Source of the DNA: UBA5195 sp034432755
Lineage (GTDB): Bacteria; Chloroflexota; Anaerolineae; Anaerolineales; Villigracilaceae
Length of the DNA: 64,000 nucleotides
Reading direction: 5' to 3'
Assembly (NCBI GenBank): GCA_034432755.1
Contig: DAOUBQ010000013.1
Coordinates: forward strand, 13,501 to 77,500
Shown piece by piece: positions 24,327 to 32,443 of the stretch; the first letter of the stretch is position 1; every line of letters begins with the position of its first letter. The translations under genes were made by a program, and so were the position numbers. The notes beneath the pieces were generated by a model. The model searched no databases. It saw only the letters and a list, made by a program, of their open reading frames with translations, and had not been told where the DNA came from.

Positions 24327-26338
24327 AATACGCTGCCTGTTTTTTCCTGGCGCTGGGCTTGCTCCTGGCATCCTGCGCTGCCCCAAGGCCAATTGCCACT
24401 CTCACCTTAGCGCCAACTTCGACAAGCGCGCCAACGGCTGCCCCGCCCGAACCTTCCCCAGCCGCGCCCGTTCTGCCATATCTCGATTCCTCCCTGCCGG
24501 CAGAAGCGCGGGTGGATGACCTGCTGGCGCGCATGTCGCTGGAAGACAAATTGGGGCAGATGACCCAGGTGGAAAAAGGCTCGATGAAGATGGACGATGT
24601 CGCGCCCTACCGCATCGGCTCGGTCTTGAGCGGAGGCGGCGGTTCGCCCCTGCAAAATGACCCCGCCGGCTGGGTACGCATGACCGGCAACTTCCAACTG
24701 CGCGCGCTTCAAACTCCGCTTCAGGTGCCCCTGATTTATGGCGTGGACGCGGTACACGGTCACAACAACCTGCTCAACGCCACCATCTTCCCGCACAACA
24801 TTGGCCTGGGCGCGGCCAATGACCCGAACCTGGTGCGGCGCATCGCCCAGGCCACTGCCATCGAGATGGCGGCAACCGGAGTCCCCTGGAACTTTGCCCC
24901 AACGATTGCCGTGCCGCAAGACATTCGCTGGGGACGCACCTACGAGGGATTCAGTGAAAGCACAGAGATTGTCACCCGGCTGGGCGCGGCCTACATCGCA
25001 GGCCTGCAAGCCTTCCCTGCCGAATACGAACCCGCGCCCGGCCAGGTGATTTTCGCTGCCGCAACCGCCAAGCACTACATCGGCGATGGCGGCACAGCCT
25101 GGCAAACGTCCAAAAACCCAGGTTACGCGCTCGACCAGGGTGACATGCAAATGGACGAGGCCGCCGTGCGCGCCCTGTTCCTGCCGCCCTACCGCGCCGC
25201 CGTGCAATCGGGCGCGCGCGTTATCATGGCCTCCTACAGTTCATGGAGTGGCGTCAAAATGCACGCGCACCACTACCTGCTGACCGAGGTGCTGAAAGGC
25301 GAGTTGGGTTTCAGCGGCTTCATCGTCTCTGATTGGCAGGCCGTAGACCAAATTGACCCCAGCGACCTGTACCGCTCCATCGTCACCGCCATCAACGCCG
25401 GCGTAGATATGGTCATGGTGCCTACCCATTACATCACCTTCCTGCGTCACCTGCGGGCAGGGGTTGAGAGCGGCGAAATCTCGATGGAACGGATAGACGA
25501 TGCCACGCGGCGTATTCTGCGAGTCAAGTTCGAGTTGGGCCTGTTCGAGCGCCCAACCCCCATCGGTCAGGAAGAAACCCTCGCAGCCCTGCAAGCGCGC
25601 ATCCGCTCCCCCGAACATCTCGCCCTGGCACGGAAAGCAGTGCAAAAGTCGCTGGTGTTGCTCAAAAACGAAAGCCAAACTTTGCCGCTCGATAAGAATA
25701 CCCCGCTGATTTTCGTGGCGGGGGAAGGCGCGGCCAACCTGGCGCGGCAGACCGGCGGCTGGACGGTGGACTGGCAAGGCAAAGAAGGATTTCGCACGGC
25801 TGGTACGACCCTGCTCCAGGCGGTTCAGGCCGCCGTTGCTCCCGATACGCGAGTGGTGTTCGATAAAAAAGGCCAATTTTTGGAAGAAAAAGACGAAAAT
25901 GGCAATCTGCGCAAAGCCAATATCGGCATTGTCGTCGTTGGTGAACTCCCCTACGCCGAAGGCAAAGGCGATAGTGCCGACCTGTCCCTGCCACAGGAAG
26001 ATATTGAAGCCCTGCGTGCGATGCGCAAACGTGCCGAAAACGTGGTCGTCGTCATCTTTTCGGGCCGTCCGGTCATCATCACCGCCCTTCTGCCGCTGGC
26101 CGAGGCCTGGGTGGCGGCCTGGCTGCCCGGCAGCGAAGGCGCGGGCGTAACCGATGTCTTGTTTGGAGATGCGCCCTTCACCGGCAAATTGCCCTATACC
26201 TGGCCGCGCGGCGTGGAGCAACTCCCCATGAATATCAATACGCTGAATGATGAAACTGGCTGCAACGGCCCGCTCTTCTCCTTTGGTTACGGCCTGAAAA
26301 CCGATGACCCATCGCCGGTCATTTTGGAATGTAAATAA
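24323..26338 (+). CDS. GH3 glycoside hydrolase, lipoprotein (exo-beta-glucanase/glucosidase)
   Basis: A 671-residue family 3 enzyme anchored outside the cell. GTG 24323 overlaps the previous stop (GTGA) and has GGAG about 11 nt upstream; a second GTG at 24311 is possible. The signal ends in lipobox LASC with the cysteine near residue 18, followed by a Thr/Pro/Ala linker to about residue 55. The catalytic part has VPLIYGVDAVHGHNN, TAKHYIGDGGT, and nucleophile D337 in FIVSDWQAVD. It resembles secreted exo-1,3/1,4-beta-glucanases and cellodextrinases. It probably releases glucose or cellobiose at the surface for the intracellular enzymes of the same operon. No dedicated transporter is encoded here. 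Confidence 0.88.
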   Translation: MKYAACFFLALGLLLASCAAPRPIATLTLAPTSTSAPTAAPPEPSPAAPVLPYLDSSLPAEARVDDLLARMSLEDKLGQMTQVEKGSMKMDDVAPYRIGSVLSGGGGSPLQNDPAGWVRMTGNFQLRALQTPLQVPLIYGVDAVHGHNNLLNATIFPHNIGLGAANDPNLVRRIAQATAIEMAATGVPWNFAPTIAVPQDIRWGRTYEGFSESTEIVTRLGAAYIAGLQAFPAEYEPAPGQVIFAAATAKHYIGDGGTAWQTSKNPGYALDQGDMQMDEAAVRALFLPPYRAAVQSGARVIMASYSSWSGVKMHAHHYLLTEVLKGELGFSGFIVSDWQAVDQIDPSDLYRSIVTAINAGVDMVMVPTHYITFLRHLRAGVESGEISMERIDDATRRILRVKFELGLFERPTPIGQEETLAALQARIRSPEHLALARKAVQKSLVLLKNESQTLPLDKNTPLIFVAGEGAANLARQTGGWTVDWQGKEGFRTAGTTLLQAVQAAVAPDTRVVFDKKGQFLEEKDENGNLRKANIGIVVVGELPYAEGKGDSADLSLPQEDIEALRAMRKRAENVVVVIFSGRPVIITALLPLAEAWVAAWLPGSEGAGVTDVLFGDAPFTGKLPYTWPRGVEQLPMNINTLNDETGCNGPLFSFGYGLKTDDPSPVILECK

Positions 26339-26362
26339 CCGCCCTTCGGGGCGGTTATTTTG
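26334..26362 (+). terminator. Strong terminator of the cellobiose operon
   Basis: AATAACCGCCC and GGGCGGTTATT form a perfect 11-bp stem with a TTCG tetraloop, followed by TT. The structure overlaps the GH3 stop codon and lies between convergent genes, and its A-rich left arm lets it work in both directions. Confidence 0.85.
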
Positions 26363-26409
26363 GGGAAGGTCTCACCGGCTCCTTCGCAAATCGTTGAAAC
26401 AATTCGAAT

Positions 26410-27609
26410 TTACAGCGATTGGAGAAATGCTGACCATTCAGCGCCCACCGCTTCCCAACCACGCACGACCCCCGGGCGTGGAACGGGCCCAGCAGGAGCC
26501 TGCCTCCAGGCCTCGAGCAACGCCTCTGCCACCGATTCAGGGTCACCCGGCTCGGCCAGGAAGGCGCGCCCATGCGAGGCCAACTCGGGCAGGCAGGCCA
26601 GCCGCGAGGTCAACACCGGCTTGCGGGCAGCCACTGCTTCTAGCACCGCCAGGGGTGCATCTGAGGAGACAAATTCATAAGGCAGGGCCGCCAGGTCGCT
26701 GGAGTGAGCAATCTCAACCAGGGCTTCCAGTTCCAGAACGCCATCTACAAAGCGCACCGCATCACCCAGCCCTTTTTGCATGACCAGGCTTTCCAGGGAT
26801 TGACTGGCGGGATGAGTTTCATCCAGATAGCGGCGATTGAGGGCCACCAACTTCAGGCTGGGGGCTTGTTGCCGGGCGCGCGCCAACGCCTCGACCAGCA
26901 CCGGCAATCCGCGCAGCGGCGCAGGCGAGTCAAAATACAAGACAACAAAATCATCCCGGCTCAGGCCGAGGGAGTCACGCATTCCATTCGAGCGCCCGGT
27001 CTCATTCAGCCAGACCGAATCGACCCCAGGCCGAATAGCGCGCACCGGTATTTTTTGCAAAATGGCATAGAGCGCCCAACGCGTCATCTCGGTCTGCGTA
27101 ACAAACACATTCAAACCCAGCCGAGCGGCGCGGGCGCGTAACAGCCAGCGGGGAGCAAAGGTGCCAAGCAGTTGCGCGCCGCTGATGGAACGATTGGCCG
27201 CCAGCCGCGCCAACCCAGGACGCAAAATTTCACGCGGCGAATAGACCAGGGAGGAGAAAAACCCCACTTGCGGGCGGTCGTTCCACATCCGATAATCTTG
27301 ATGAAGAAAACTGTGCAAGCCCAGGTTCCACACCAACACATCGGGCTTGAGAATCTCAATCGTATTTCGCAACTCTGCATTCCGCCACAACAACGTCTGC
27401 CCCACCGACCGAAGCGCCCTGACCGGCACGCCATTGAACCCGGTCAGGGCGCGGGGCCCCGCTTCAGACAGAATGGTTACACGATGCCCGGCGCGATACA
27501 ACTGCGCCGCCGTCTCGGTCACATACCTCCAGGGCTGCACGCCGAGATTGAGCCGGTTCAAACCCGGCAAGATAAAACAGACGGAACGTTTGCGCGTGGT
27601 ATTCTGCAT
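26410..27609 (-). CDS. Glycosyltransferase family 4
   Basis: A 399-residue GT-B glycosyltransferase. The N-terminal half has an acceptor-side Rossmann fold (VCFILPGLNRLNLGVQPWRYVTETAAQLYRAGHRV), and the C-terminal half has the nucleotide-sugar site with LPYEFVSSDAPLAVLEAVAARKPVLTS. The classical E-x7-E pair is only partly kept. The donor and acceptor are unknown. It is transcribed against the cellobiose operon and separated from the exopolysaccharide genes by a repeat-rich gap. No Shine-Dalgarno precedes ATG 27609, but TAATAT lies 8 nt upstream, so the mRNA is probably leaderless. Confidence 0.8.
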   Translation of the reverse strand: MQNTTRKRSVCFILPGLNRLNLGVQPWRYVTETAAQLYRAGHRVTILSEAGPRALTGFNGVPVRALRSVGQTLLWRNAELRNTIEILKPDVLVWNLGLHSFLHQDYRMWNDRPQVGFFSSLVYSPREILRPGLARLAANRSISGAQLLGTFAPRWLLRARAARLGLNVFVTQTEMTRWALYAILQKIPVRAIRPGVDSVWLNETGRSNGMRDSLGLSRDDFVVLYFDSPAPLRGLPVLVEALARARQQAPSLKLVALNRRYLDETHPASQSLESLVMQKGLGDAVRFVDGVLELEALVEIAHSSDLAALPYEFVSSDAPLAVLEAVAARKPVLTSRLACLPELASHGRAFLAEPGDPESVAEALLEAWRQAPAGPVPRPGVVRGWEAVGAEWSAFLQSL

Positions 27610-27617
27610 GATGTTGA

Positions 27618-27623
27618 TATTAG
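27618..27623 (-). promoter_or_regulatory. -10-like element directly upstream of the GT4 gene
   Basis: TAATAT on the minus strand ends 8 nt before ATG 27609. No good -35 is visible. Confidence 0.35.
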
Positions 27624-27720
27624 CCGCTCATATTTTTCGTAACGTTGAATCTGCATTTCAAAATAACCTGTCAATGGGCAGCCAACCCGCCCATGATTTT
27701 TGACATGCTTTCAGAAGCGC

Positions 27721-27765
27721 ATGGCCTTCTCAAAGTCTTAAAAACAAACAGGATGGAAGGACTTA
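27721..27765 (-). repeat. 46-nt interspersed repeat, copy B (inverted)
   Basis: Read on the minus strand this matches 17939-17984, ending in TTTTTAAGACTTTGAG followed by AAGGCCAT, with one fewer T and about four substitutions in the first half. Confidence 0.65.
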
Positions 27766-28026
27766 AGGATGAGCCGCACAGAAAGCGGGGTGAAAATATC
27801 CTTGACGCCACTGCAAAAATCATGATTTCACTGCAAAGACGAAAGATTCGCGCTTATTTTTCCTCCGAGTGCCTGGCGTCTTTGCGGTTCAATAGAGCGT
27901 TTTGCAGATAACTCATCCTTTTATTCTGCTTATCCTGCCAATCCTGTTAAACCAGGTGCCGCAAGCAAACACGAGAAAGCCATCTTCAGAATCGTTCCAG
28001 GCATTGCAACCCTCTTGCGAGGTGGT

Positions 28027-28032
28027 TATACT
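28027..28032 (+). promoter_or_regulatory. -10 element directly upstream of the cNMP-kinase gene
   Basis: TATACT ends 8 nt before ATG 28041 and no Shine-Dalgarno lies between them, so transcription would start next to the start codon. Confidence 0.42.
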
Positions 28033-28040
28033 ATGCTGTA

Positions 28041-29336
28041 ATGCCGAATTTTGCTCAGGATAATTTGGAAACATTCAACATTCCACGAATGCCAGAGAGC
28101 CACGCAATGACAGAAACGCCCCACTACGACAAAATTTCCCTGCTTCGGCTGGCCTTCAAAGGGCTGAAAGACGAGGAACTGCGCGAAATGGCAAACTTGA
28201 CGGAAATCCGCGCCTATCCGCCAGGGCATATCCTGTGCCGAGAAGGGGCGTATGAGAACGTCTTTTACATTATTGCCGAGGGGAAGGTTAGCATCACCAA
28301 GAAAATCGCTGACGAGGAAGAAGAACGCGTGCTGCGCATCGGCGGGAAAGGCGACCTGGTCGGCGAGATGGCCCTCATCCAAAACGCGCCACGGGCCGCC
28401 ACCGTGCGCGCCACCACCGAATGCACCGTGCTGGAGATGGAAAAGCGGGACTTTGAGACTATCCTGAGCCGCAGCCCGGCCATGGCAATTGACATCATTC
28501 GCATCACGCTCGACCGCATCCGCGCCAACGACCAGATGGCAATTACCGAACTGCAAAAAAACAACAAAGTCCTGCGCCTGATGGACCGCAACAAATTGGA
28601 GTTCATCCAGGTCGCCGCGCATGAATTGCGCACGCCCCTGACCATCATCAAGGGCTACGGCAACCTGCTGCGCGCCTCGCTCGAAGTCAAATCGAACCCT
28701 TCGCTCGCTGAGATGCTCGATGGAATCTTGAAAGGCGCCGACCGGATGCACGAAGTAGTCAACATGATGCTCGACGTGACCCGTATCGATGCCGAAACGC
28801 TTAAGGCAGCCTCAGTGCCGATTCTGCTCAAGCGCGTACTGCAAGGGCTGATCAACAGCCTGGGCAAGGCCGCAGCCGAACGCGGGATTGAAATGCGCCT
28901 GGAATACGCGGAAAACACCCCCATCATCTACGCTGACCCAGAAATGGTCGAAAAAGCACTCTATCAGCTGGCCGTCAACGCCGTCAAATACACCCCTGAC
29001 GGTGGCAAAGTGACCTTGCGCGCCCGCCCGGTCATGCTAGAAGGCGATATTCCCGGCGCGGAAGTAGCCGTGCAGGATACTGGCATTGGCCTCGACCCCG
29101 AACATCACGAGTTAATCTTTGAAAAGTTCTACCAGGTAGGCAGCGTAGCGCTGCACTCTACCGGCAAAACCAGCTTCAAAGGCGGCGGCCCCGGCCTGGG
29201 ACTCTCCCTGGTGCGCGGCGTGGCACGCGCGCACGGCGGTAAAACCTGGGTAGAAAGCGCCGGGCATGATGAGGTCAACTATCCCGGCTGCACGTTTTAC
29301 CTGCAACTGCCGGTCAAGTCGGCGGGGAATCATTAA
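28041..29336 (+). CDS. Soluble histidine kinase with N-terminal cyclic-nucleotide-binding domain
   Basis: A 431-residue cytoplasmic kinase. A cNMP-binding domain covers about residues 35-150 and has a phosphate-binding cassette (GDLVGEMALIQNAPRAATVRA) with the Glu and Arg that contact the cyclic nucleotide. A helical linker leads to HisKA (H in VAAHELRTPLTIIKGY, near residue 194) and a HATPase domain (N box LAVNAVKYT; G boxes DTGIGLD and GGPGLGLSLV). It has no transmembrane segment and no receiver domain. Kinase activity controlled by cAMP or cGMP is inferred from the domains. ATG 28041 fits a leaderless promoter; in-frame ATGs at 28089 and 28107 are alternatives. No response regulator lies next to it. 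Confidence 0.85.
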   Translation: MPNFAQDNLETFNIPRMPESHAMTETPHYDKISLLRLAFKGLKDEELREMANLTEIRAYPPGHILCREGAYENVFYIIAEGKVSITKKIADEEEERVLRIGGKGDLVGEMALIQNAPRAATVRATTECTVLEMEKRDFETILSRSPAMAIDIIRITLDRIRANDQMAITELQKNNKVLRLMDRNKLEFIQVAAHELRTPLTIIKGYGNLLRASLEVKSNPSLAEMLDGILKGADRMHEVVNMMLDVTRIDAETLKAASVPILLKRVLQGLINSLGKAAAERGIEMRLEYAENTPIIYADPEMVEKALYQLAVNAVKYTPDGGKVTLRARPVMLEGDIPGAEVAVQDTGIGLDPEHHELIFEKFYQVGSVALHSTGKTSFKGGGPGLGLSLVRGVARAHGGKTWVESAGHDEVNYPGCTFYLQLPVKSAGNH

Positions 29337-29354
29337 CTGACATTACGCAGTTCA

Positions 29355-29382
29355 TTGAATTTTTGGTAATCTTGGGTATAAT
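29355..29382 (+). promoter_or_regulatory. Promoter of the exopolysaccharide gene set
   Basis: TTGAAT (29355-29360) and TATAAT (29377-29382) are 16 nt apart. The predicted start near 29389 gives a leader of about 168 nt before ATG 29557. Confidence 0.62.
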
Positions 29383-29431
29383 TGATATCTGTAATCAACA
29401 ATTGTGATGTAAAAATTACAATGGGGAACAA

Positions 29432-29475
29432 TTTTGCCGAGGCGGCAAAAAGTATTTGCAAGCACAAAAATACTT
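29432..29475 (+). promoter_or_regulatory. Two tandem hairpins in the leader
   Basis: TTTTGCCG pairs with CGGCAAAA (8 bp, 3-nt loop) and is followed at once by AAGTATTT pairing with AAATACTT (8 bp, 10-nt loop). They lie in the long leader upstream of the membrane GGDEF-like gene. No match to known riboswitch cores (GEMM, ydaO) was recognised. Attenuation, RNA stability or protein binding are all possible. Confidence 0.45.
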
Positions 29476-29556
29476 TAAAAATGCATAGAACGAATCGCGC
29501 GTTCTGGGGTTGCATGTTCTGATTCCGCTCAAACGAAATTGAAGCAAGGATACGCA

Positions 29557-30420
29557 ATGAATGAATTGAGAAAGATTTTTGTCCTGCTGGTTTTATACCT
29601 TCTCCTGGTATTTTCAGTGGGTGAGATATTTAGCGACTATGGAATGGTTTTTCAATTCCCTTCACATTTCTATTTCTTGATTGTTGCTGTTGTCTTTACC
29701 AACCTGTTCGTGCCACGCTTGAGTTGGATGTCGGTCACAACGCTGTTGGGCTTTTGGGCAATGATATTCTTTATCGTCGCTTATTTCTATACCAGAGTCA
29801 ACGGGCTGGAGTATATTCAAATTCTAGGCGTCGAATTTATCCTGATTGAAGTTGCGGTTTGGATGTCGTACCAATTAAACATGCAATTGAGGGCGACAGA
29901 GTCTCTCATGGAAAGCCTGGCGTATTCGACCTATACCAACAGAACCGTCAACCTGCGCCAGGCCACCGAACGCATCGAGGTTGAAATGATGCGCAGCCGC
30001 CGGCATCATCGCCCGCTTTCTTTGATACTTTTCAGGCCGGAGGAAATATCATCAAAAGAAAAAAAAGAATCCTACGAACTCATGCGTGATGACCTGTTGA
30101 AACATTTTGTTAACGCGCGTATTGGTCAAATTATGACCAATGAACTACGCCAAACAGATTTAATTTTGCGAGACACCAATGGGTATTTTGTTATAATGTG
30201 CGCTGAGACAACAAAGGAAAGTTCGATTTTACTTGCAAAGCGCATCCAGGCAGCCATAAATTCCAATATGGGCACTTCTGCTCAATGGAGTATCGCATCC
30301 TTTCCAGAAGAAGCATTAACGTTCGATGAACTGCTGAACCAGGCGAAGGCCAATCTCAAGCCGAACCAAGATCATCAGGTGGCTAACGTAAAAAGCTATC
30401 AGGACGTGGAAACGCACTAA
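29557..30420 (+). CDS. Membrane protein with degenerate GGDEF domain
   Basis: A 287-residue protein with four predicted transmembrane helices in residues 5-110. A domain of about 160 residues follows with the layout of a diguanylate cyclase (RQATERIEVEMMRSRRHHRPLSLILFR..., LRQTDLILRDTNGYFVIM). The GG(D/E)EF loop is replaced by RDTNGYF, so catalysis is very unlikely and it may only bind nucleotide or protein. ATG 29557 has AAGGA 8 nt upstream. It is the first gene of the exopolysaccharide set and likely has a regulatory role there. Confidence 0.78.
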   Translation: MNELRKIFVLLVLYLLLVFSVGEIFSDYGMVFQFPSHFYFLIVAVVFTNLFVPRLSWMSVTTLLGFWAMIFFIVAYFYTRVNGLEYIQILGVEFILIEVAVWMSYQLNMQLRATESLMESLAYSTYTNRTVNLRQATERIEVEMMRSRRHHRPLSLILFRPEEISSKEKKESYELMRDDLLKHFVNARIGQIMTNELRQTDLILRDTNGYFVIMCAETTKESSILLAKRIQAAINSNMGTSAQWSIASFPEEALTFDELLNQAKANLKPNQDHQVANVKSYQDVETH

Positions 30421-30502
30421 TCCGTCAATTTGCTATCGGCACAGCAAGACCGTTTGTGTGCAAGCCGGATTTCCAAATTAGGGAGACAAAGGAGAATCCA
30501 AC

Positions 30503-31171
30503 ATGTATCACTACGCAGAATACGCATGGCTATCTAAATTTCGCCCCCATAAGCGCATCTTTGTAGGCAAATCCTACCATTTTATGAAACGAGTCATGGA
30601 CCTGTCCATCGTGATATTGGCCATGCCGTTTTGGGTGCCGGTCTTTTTGCTGATTATGCTCGTCATAAAAATCACCTCACCAGGCGCGCCTGCCATCTTC
30701 ACCCAGTTGCGCACCGGGCGAGGCGGGCGACGCTTCCGCATGTACAAATTTCGCTCAATGGTTCCGAATGCCGAAGAGTTGAAACTGAAATACGCCCACT
30801 TGAACGAATTACAGTGGCCCGATTTCAAAATCACCAACGACCCGCGCATTACCCCCATCGGGAAAATCCTGCGAAAAACCAGCCTGGATGAACTCCCGCA
30901 ATTACTTAACGTCCTCAAGGGTGACATGAGCCTGGTTGGGCCGCGTCCAACCTCTTTTGGACCAGACACTTATAAACTCTGGCACACCTCGCGCCTGGAT
31001 GTGCTGCCTGGCATTACGGGACTGTGGCAGGTCTACGGACGTGCATCGCTGGAATTTGACGACCGCTTGCGGCTCGATATTGCTTATATCGAACGGCGCA
31101 GCCTGTGGTTGGATATTTGCCTGCTCTTCTTAACAGTAATTGCAGTTTTCAAACAACGCGGGGCGCACTAA
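30503..31171 (+). CDS. Undecaprenyl-phosphate sugar-phosphate transferase (bacterial sugar transferase)
   Basis: A 222-residue member of the polyprenyl-phosphate hexose-1-phosphate transferase family (WcaJ/WbaP C-terminal catalytic domain), which starts lipid-linked repeat-unit synthesis. A reentrant/transmembrane helix lies at about 30-58 (KRVMDLSIVILAMPFWVPVFLLIM). The catalytic region has MYKFRSM, LRKTSLDELPQLLNVLKGDMSLVGPRP (with the key Asp-Glu) and PGITGLWQVYGR. GGAG is 8 nt before ATG 30503. Short monotopic form without the long N-terminal domain. Confidence 0.92.
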   Translation: MYHYAEYAWLSKFRPHKRIFVGKSYHFMKRVMDLSIVILAMPFWVPVFLLIMLVIKITSPGAPAIFTQLRTGRGGRRFRMYKFRSMVPNAEELKLKYAHLNELQWPDFKITNDPRITPIGKILRKTSLDELPQLLNVLKGDMSLVGPRPTSFGPDTYKLWHTSRLDVLPGITGLWQVYGRASLEFDDRLRLDIAYIERRSLWLDICLLFLTVIAVFKQRGAH

Positions 31172-31279
31172 CCGGAGATTCGATAAAATGCTGATACGGC
31201 AAAAGCGAATCTCACCTGGCGTGGCAGAAACACTCTTCTACTCCAGCCTACCCTCTTGAAACCACGTCAGGAGTATCTG

Positions 31280-32443
31280 TTGAAATTTACATTCGAGATT
31301 CTGTCACTTGCCATATTGGTGTTTTTGACAGCCTGTTTTAATAACAATTCCATCCCCTCTCGCGCAGTCGGAAGCGCCAGCGAACCTGAGCAACCCGTAG
31401 AACGTTCTGCAATCACGCCCACCCAGGCTCGCTGGCTGACGGGACAAAACATTCCCCTGCCACCCAAAAATTATATTTACCACGGGGTCTTTCCAAGCGG
31501 AGGCGAGTCTATTGTGGTCAGCCCAAACGCCTTACAAGAATACGAAGAAGCCACAGGCAAAGAGGCCGCCTGGGTATATTTTTCGCACTTTTGGTTTGAT
31601 AGCAAAGCATTTCCGCTGGAAACAGCACTTTGGATTCGGCAGAGGGGCAGCGTGCCATATCTGCGCCTGATGATGCAGTCATATTTCAAATCGAATCGCG
31701 ATGAGCCACTCTACACACTCCAAAACATTATCTCCGGCCAGATAGATGATGACCTGCGTGCCTGGTGCCAGACCGCCCGCGACTTTGGCACGCCGCTGAT
31801 AGTGGAATATGGCACAGAAGTCAACTCTGACTCATTCCCCTGGTCAGGAATCTATAACGGTGGTGGACAAACGAAAGACTACGGCGATGCGACCCTGCCC
31901 GATGGCCCAGAGCGGTTTCGTGACGCCTACCGTCACATCATCCGCTTATGCCGCGAGAATGGAGCAGACAATATCACCTGGGTTTTCCATGCGGGTGGTC
32001 AAAGCTACCCCAATGAAGCGTGGAACGCTTTTGAAAATTATTATCCCGGTGATGAGTGGATTGACTGGCTCGGCTTTAGCGCCTATGGCACACATACACC
32101 GTTCAGTTCGTATCACCGCTCGTTTCGTGCCGAAATTGAAGACACATATCCGCGCATGACAGCAATCGCGCCCAACAAACCCATCCTGGTTGCCGAAATG
32201 GGAAGCGCAAAAAACAACCCGTACCTCGACCAGGTGGAATGGACGCGCGAAGCGCTGGAGATCCTTCTTTCCGGGCAGTACAAAAACATCATCGGGTTTA
32301 CCTGGTGGAACGAAGCCTGGCAAAACGACGGCAACCCGCAAAACGATACCACCATGCGCGTGCAAGACAACCCTCAACTCCAGGCCGTGTTTCAAGCAAT
32401 GATTGGCAACAACCCGTTCATTTTGGGGGAAATTTCTCCATGA
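31280..32443 (+). CDS. GH26-like glycoside hydrolase lipoprotein
   Basis: A 387-residue exported protein. TTG 31280 is chosen because GGAG lies 6 nt upstream and the signal then reads LKFTFEILSLAILVFLTAC with a lipobox cysteine near residue 19; a TTG 24 nt earlier is also in frame. The rest is a (beta/alpha)8 barrel of the GH26 kind. The putative acid is E180 in VEYGTEVNSDSFPW and the putative nucleophile is E306 in ILVAEMGSA. The histidine usually found just before the acid in GH26 is replaced by threonine. GH26 enzymes cut beta-mannans or related glycans. Its place in an assembly cluster suggests trimming of the secreted polymer. Confidence 0.75.
   Translation: MKFTFEILSLAILVFLTACFNNNSIPSRAVGSASEPEQPVERSAITPTQARWLTGQNIPLPPKNYIYHGVFPSGGESIVVSPNALQEYEEATGKEAAWVYFSHFWFDSKAFPLETALWIRQRGSVPYLRLMMQSYFKSNRDEPLYTLQNIISGQIDDDLRAWCQTARDFGTPLIVEYGTEVNSDSFPWSGIYNGGGQTKDYGDATLPDGPERFRDAYRHIIRLCRENGADNITWVFHAGGQSYPNEAWNAFENYYPGDEWIDWLGFSAYGTHTPFSSYHRSFRAEIEDTYPRMTAIAPNKPILVAEMGSAKNNPYLDQVEWTREALEILLSGQYKNIIGFTWWNEAWQNDGNPQNDTTMRVQDNPQLQAVFQAMIGNNPFILGEISP

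Larger units (their letters stand above)
27610..28040. other. 431-nt gap between divergent genes, rich in dispersed repeats
   Basis: The gap holds promoters for both neighbours at its ends and no convincing gene. An 88-codon frame at 27645-27911 is assembled from repeat-like pieces. These are the inverted copy of the 46-nt repeat (27721-27765), two CACTGCAAA units around the perfect palindrome AAATCATGATTT (27817-27828), a GGCGTCTTTGCGGTTC segment near 27876-27892, and a TTATCCTGCCAATCCTGTTAA segment near 27929-27950. Confidence 0.6.

Noticed and set aside
27645..27911. 88-codon frame in the gap before the cNMP-kinase gene
   Set aside because: It is composed largely of dispersed-repeat segments and has no ribosome-binding site.
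29389..29556. c-di-GMP (GEMM) riboswitch in the exopolysaccharide leader
   Set aside because: The leader has hairpins, but the conserved GEMM core sequences could not be found.
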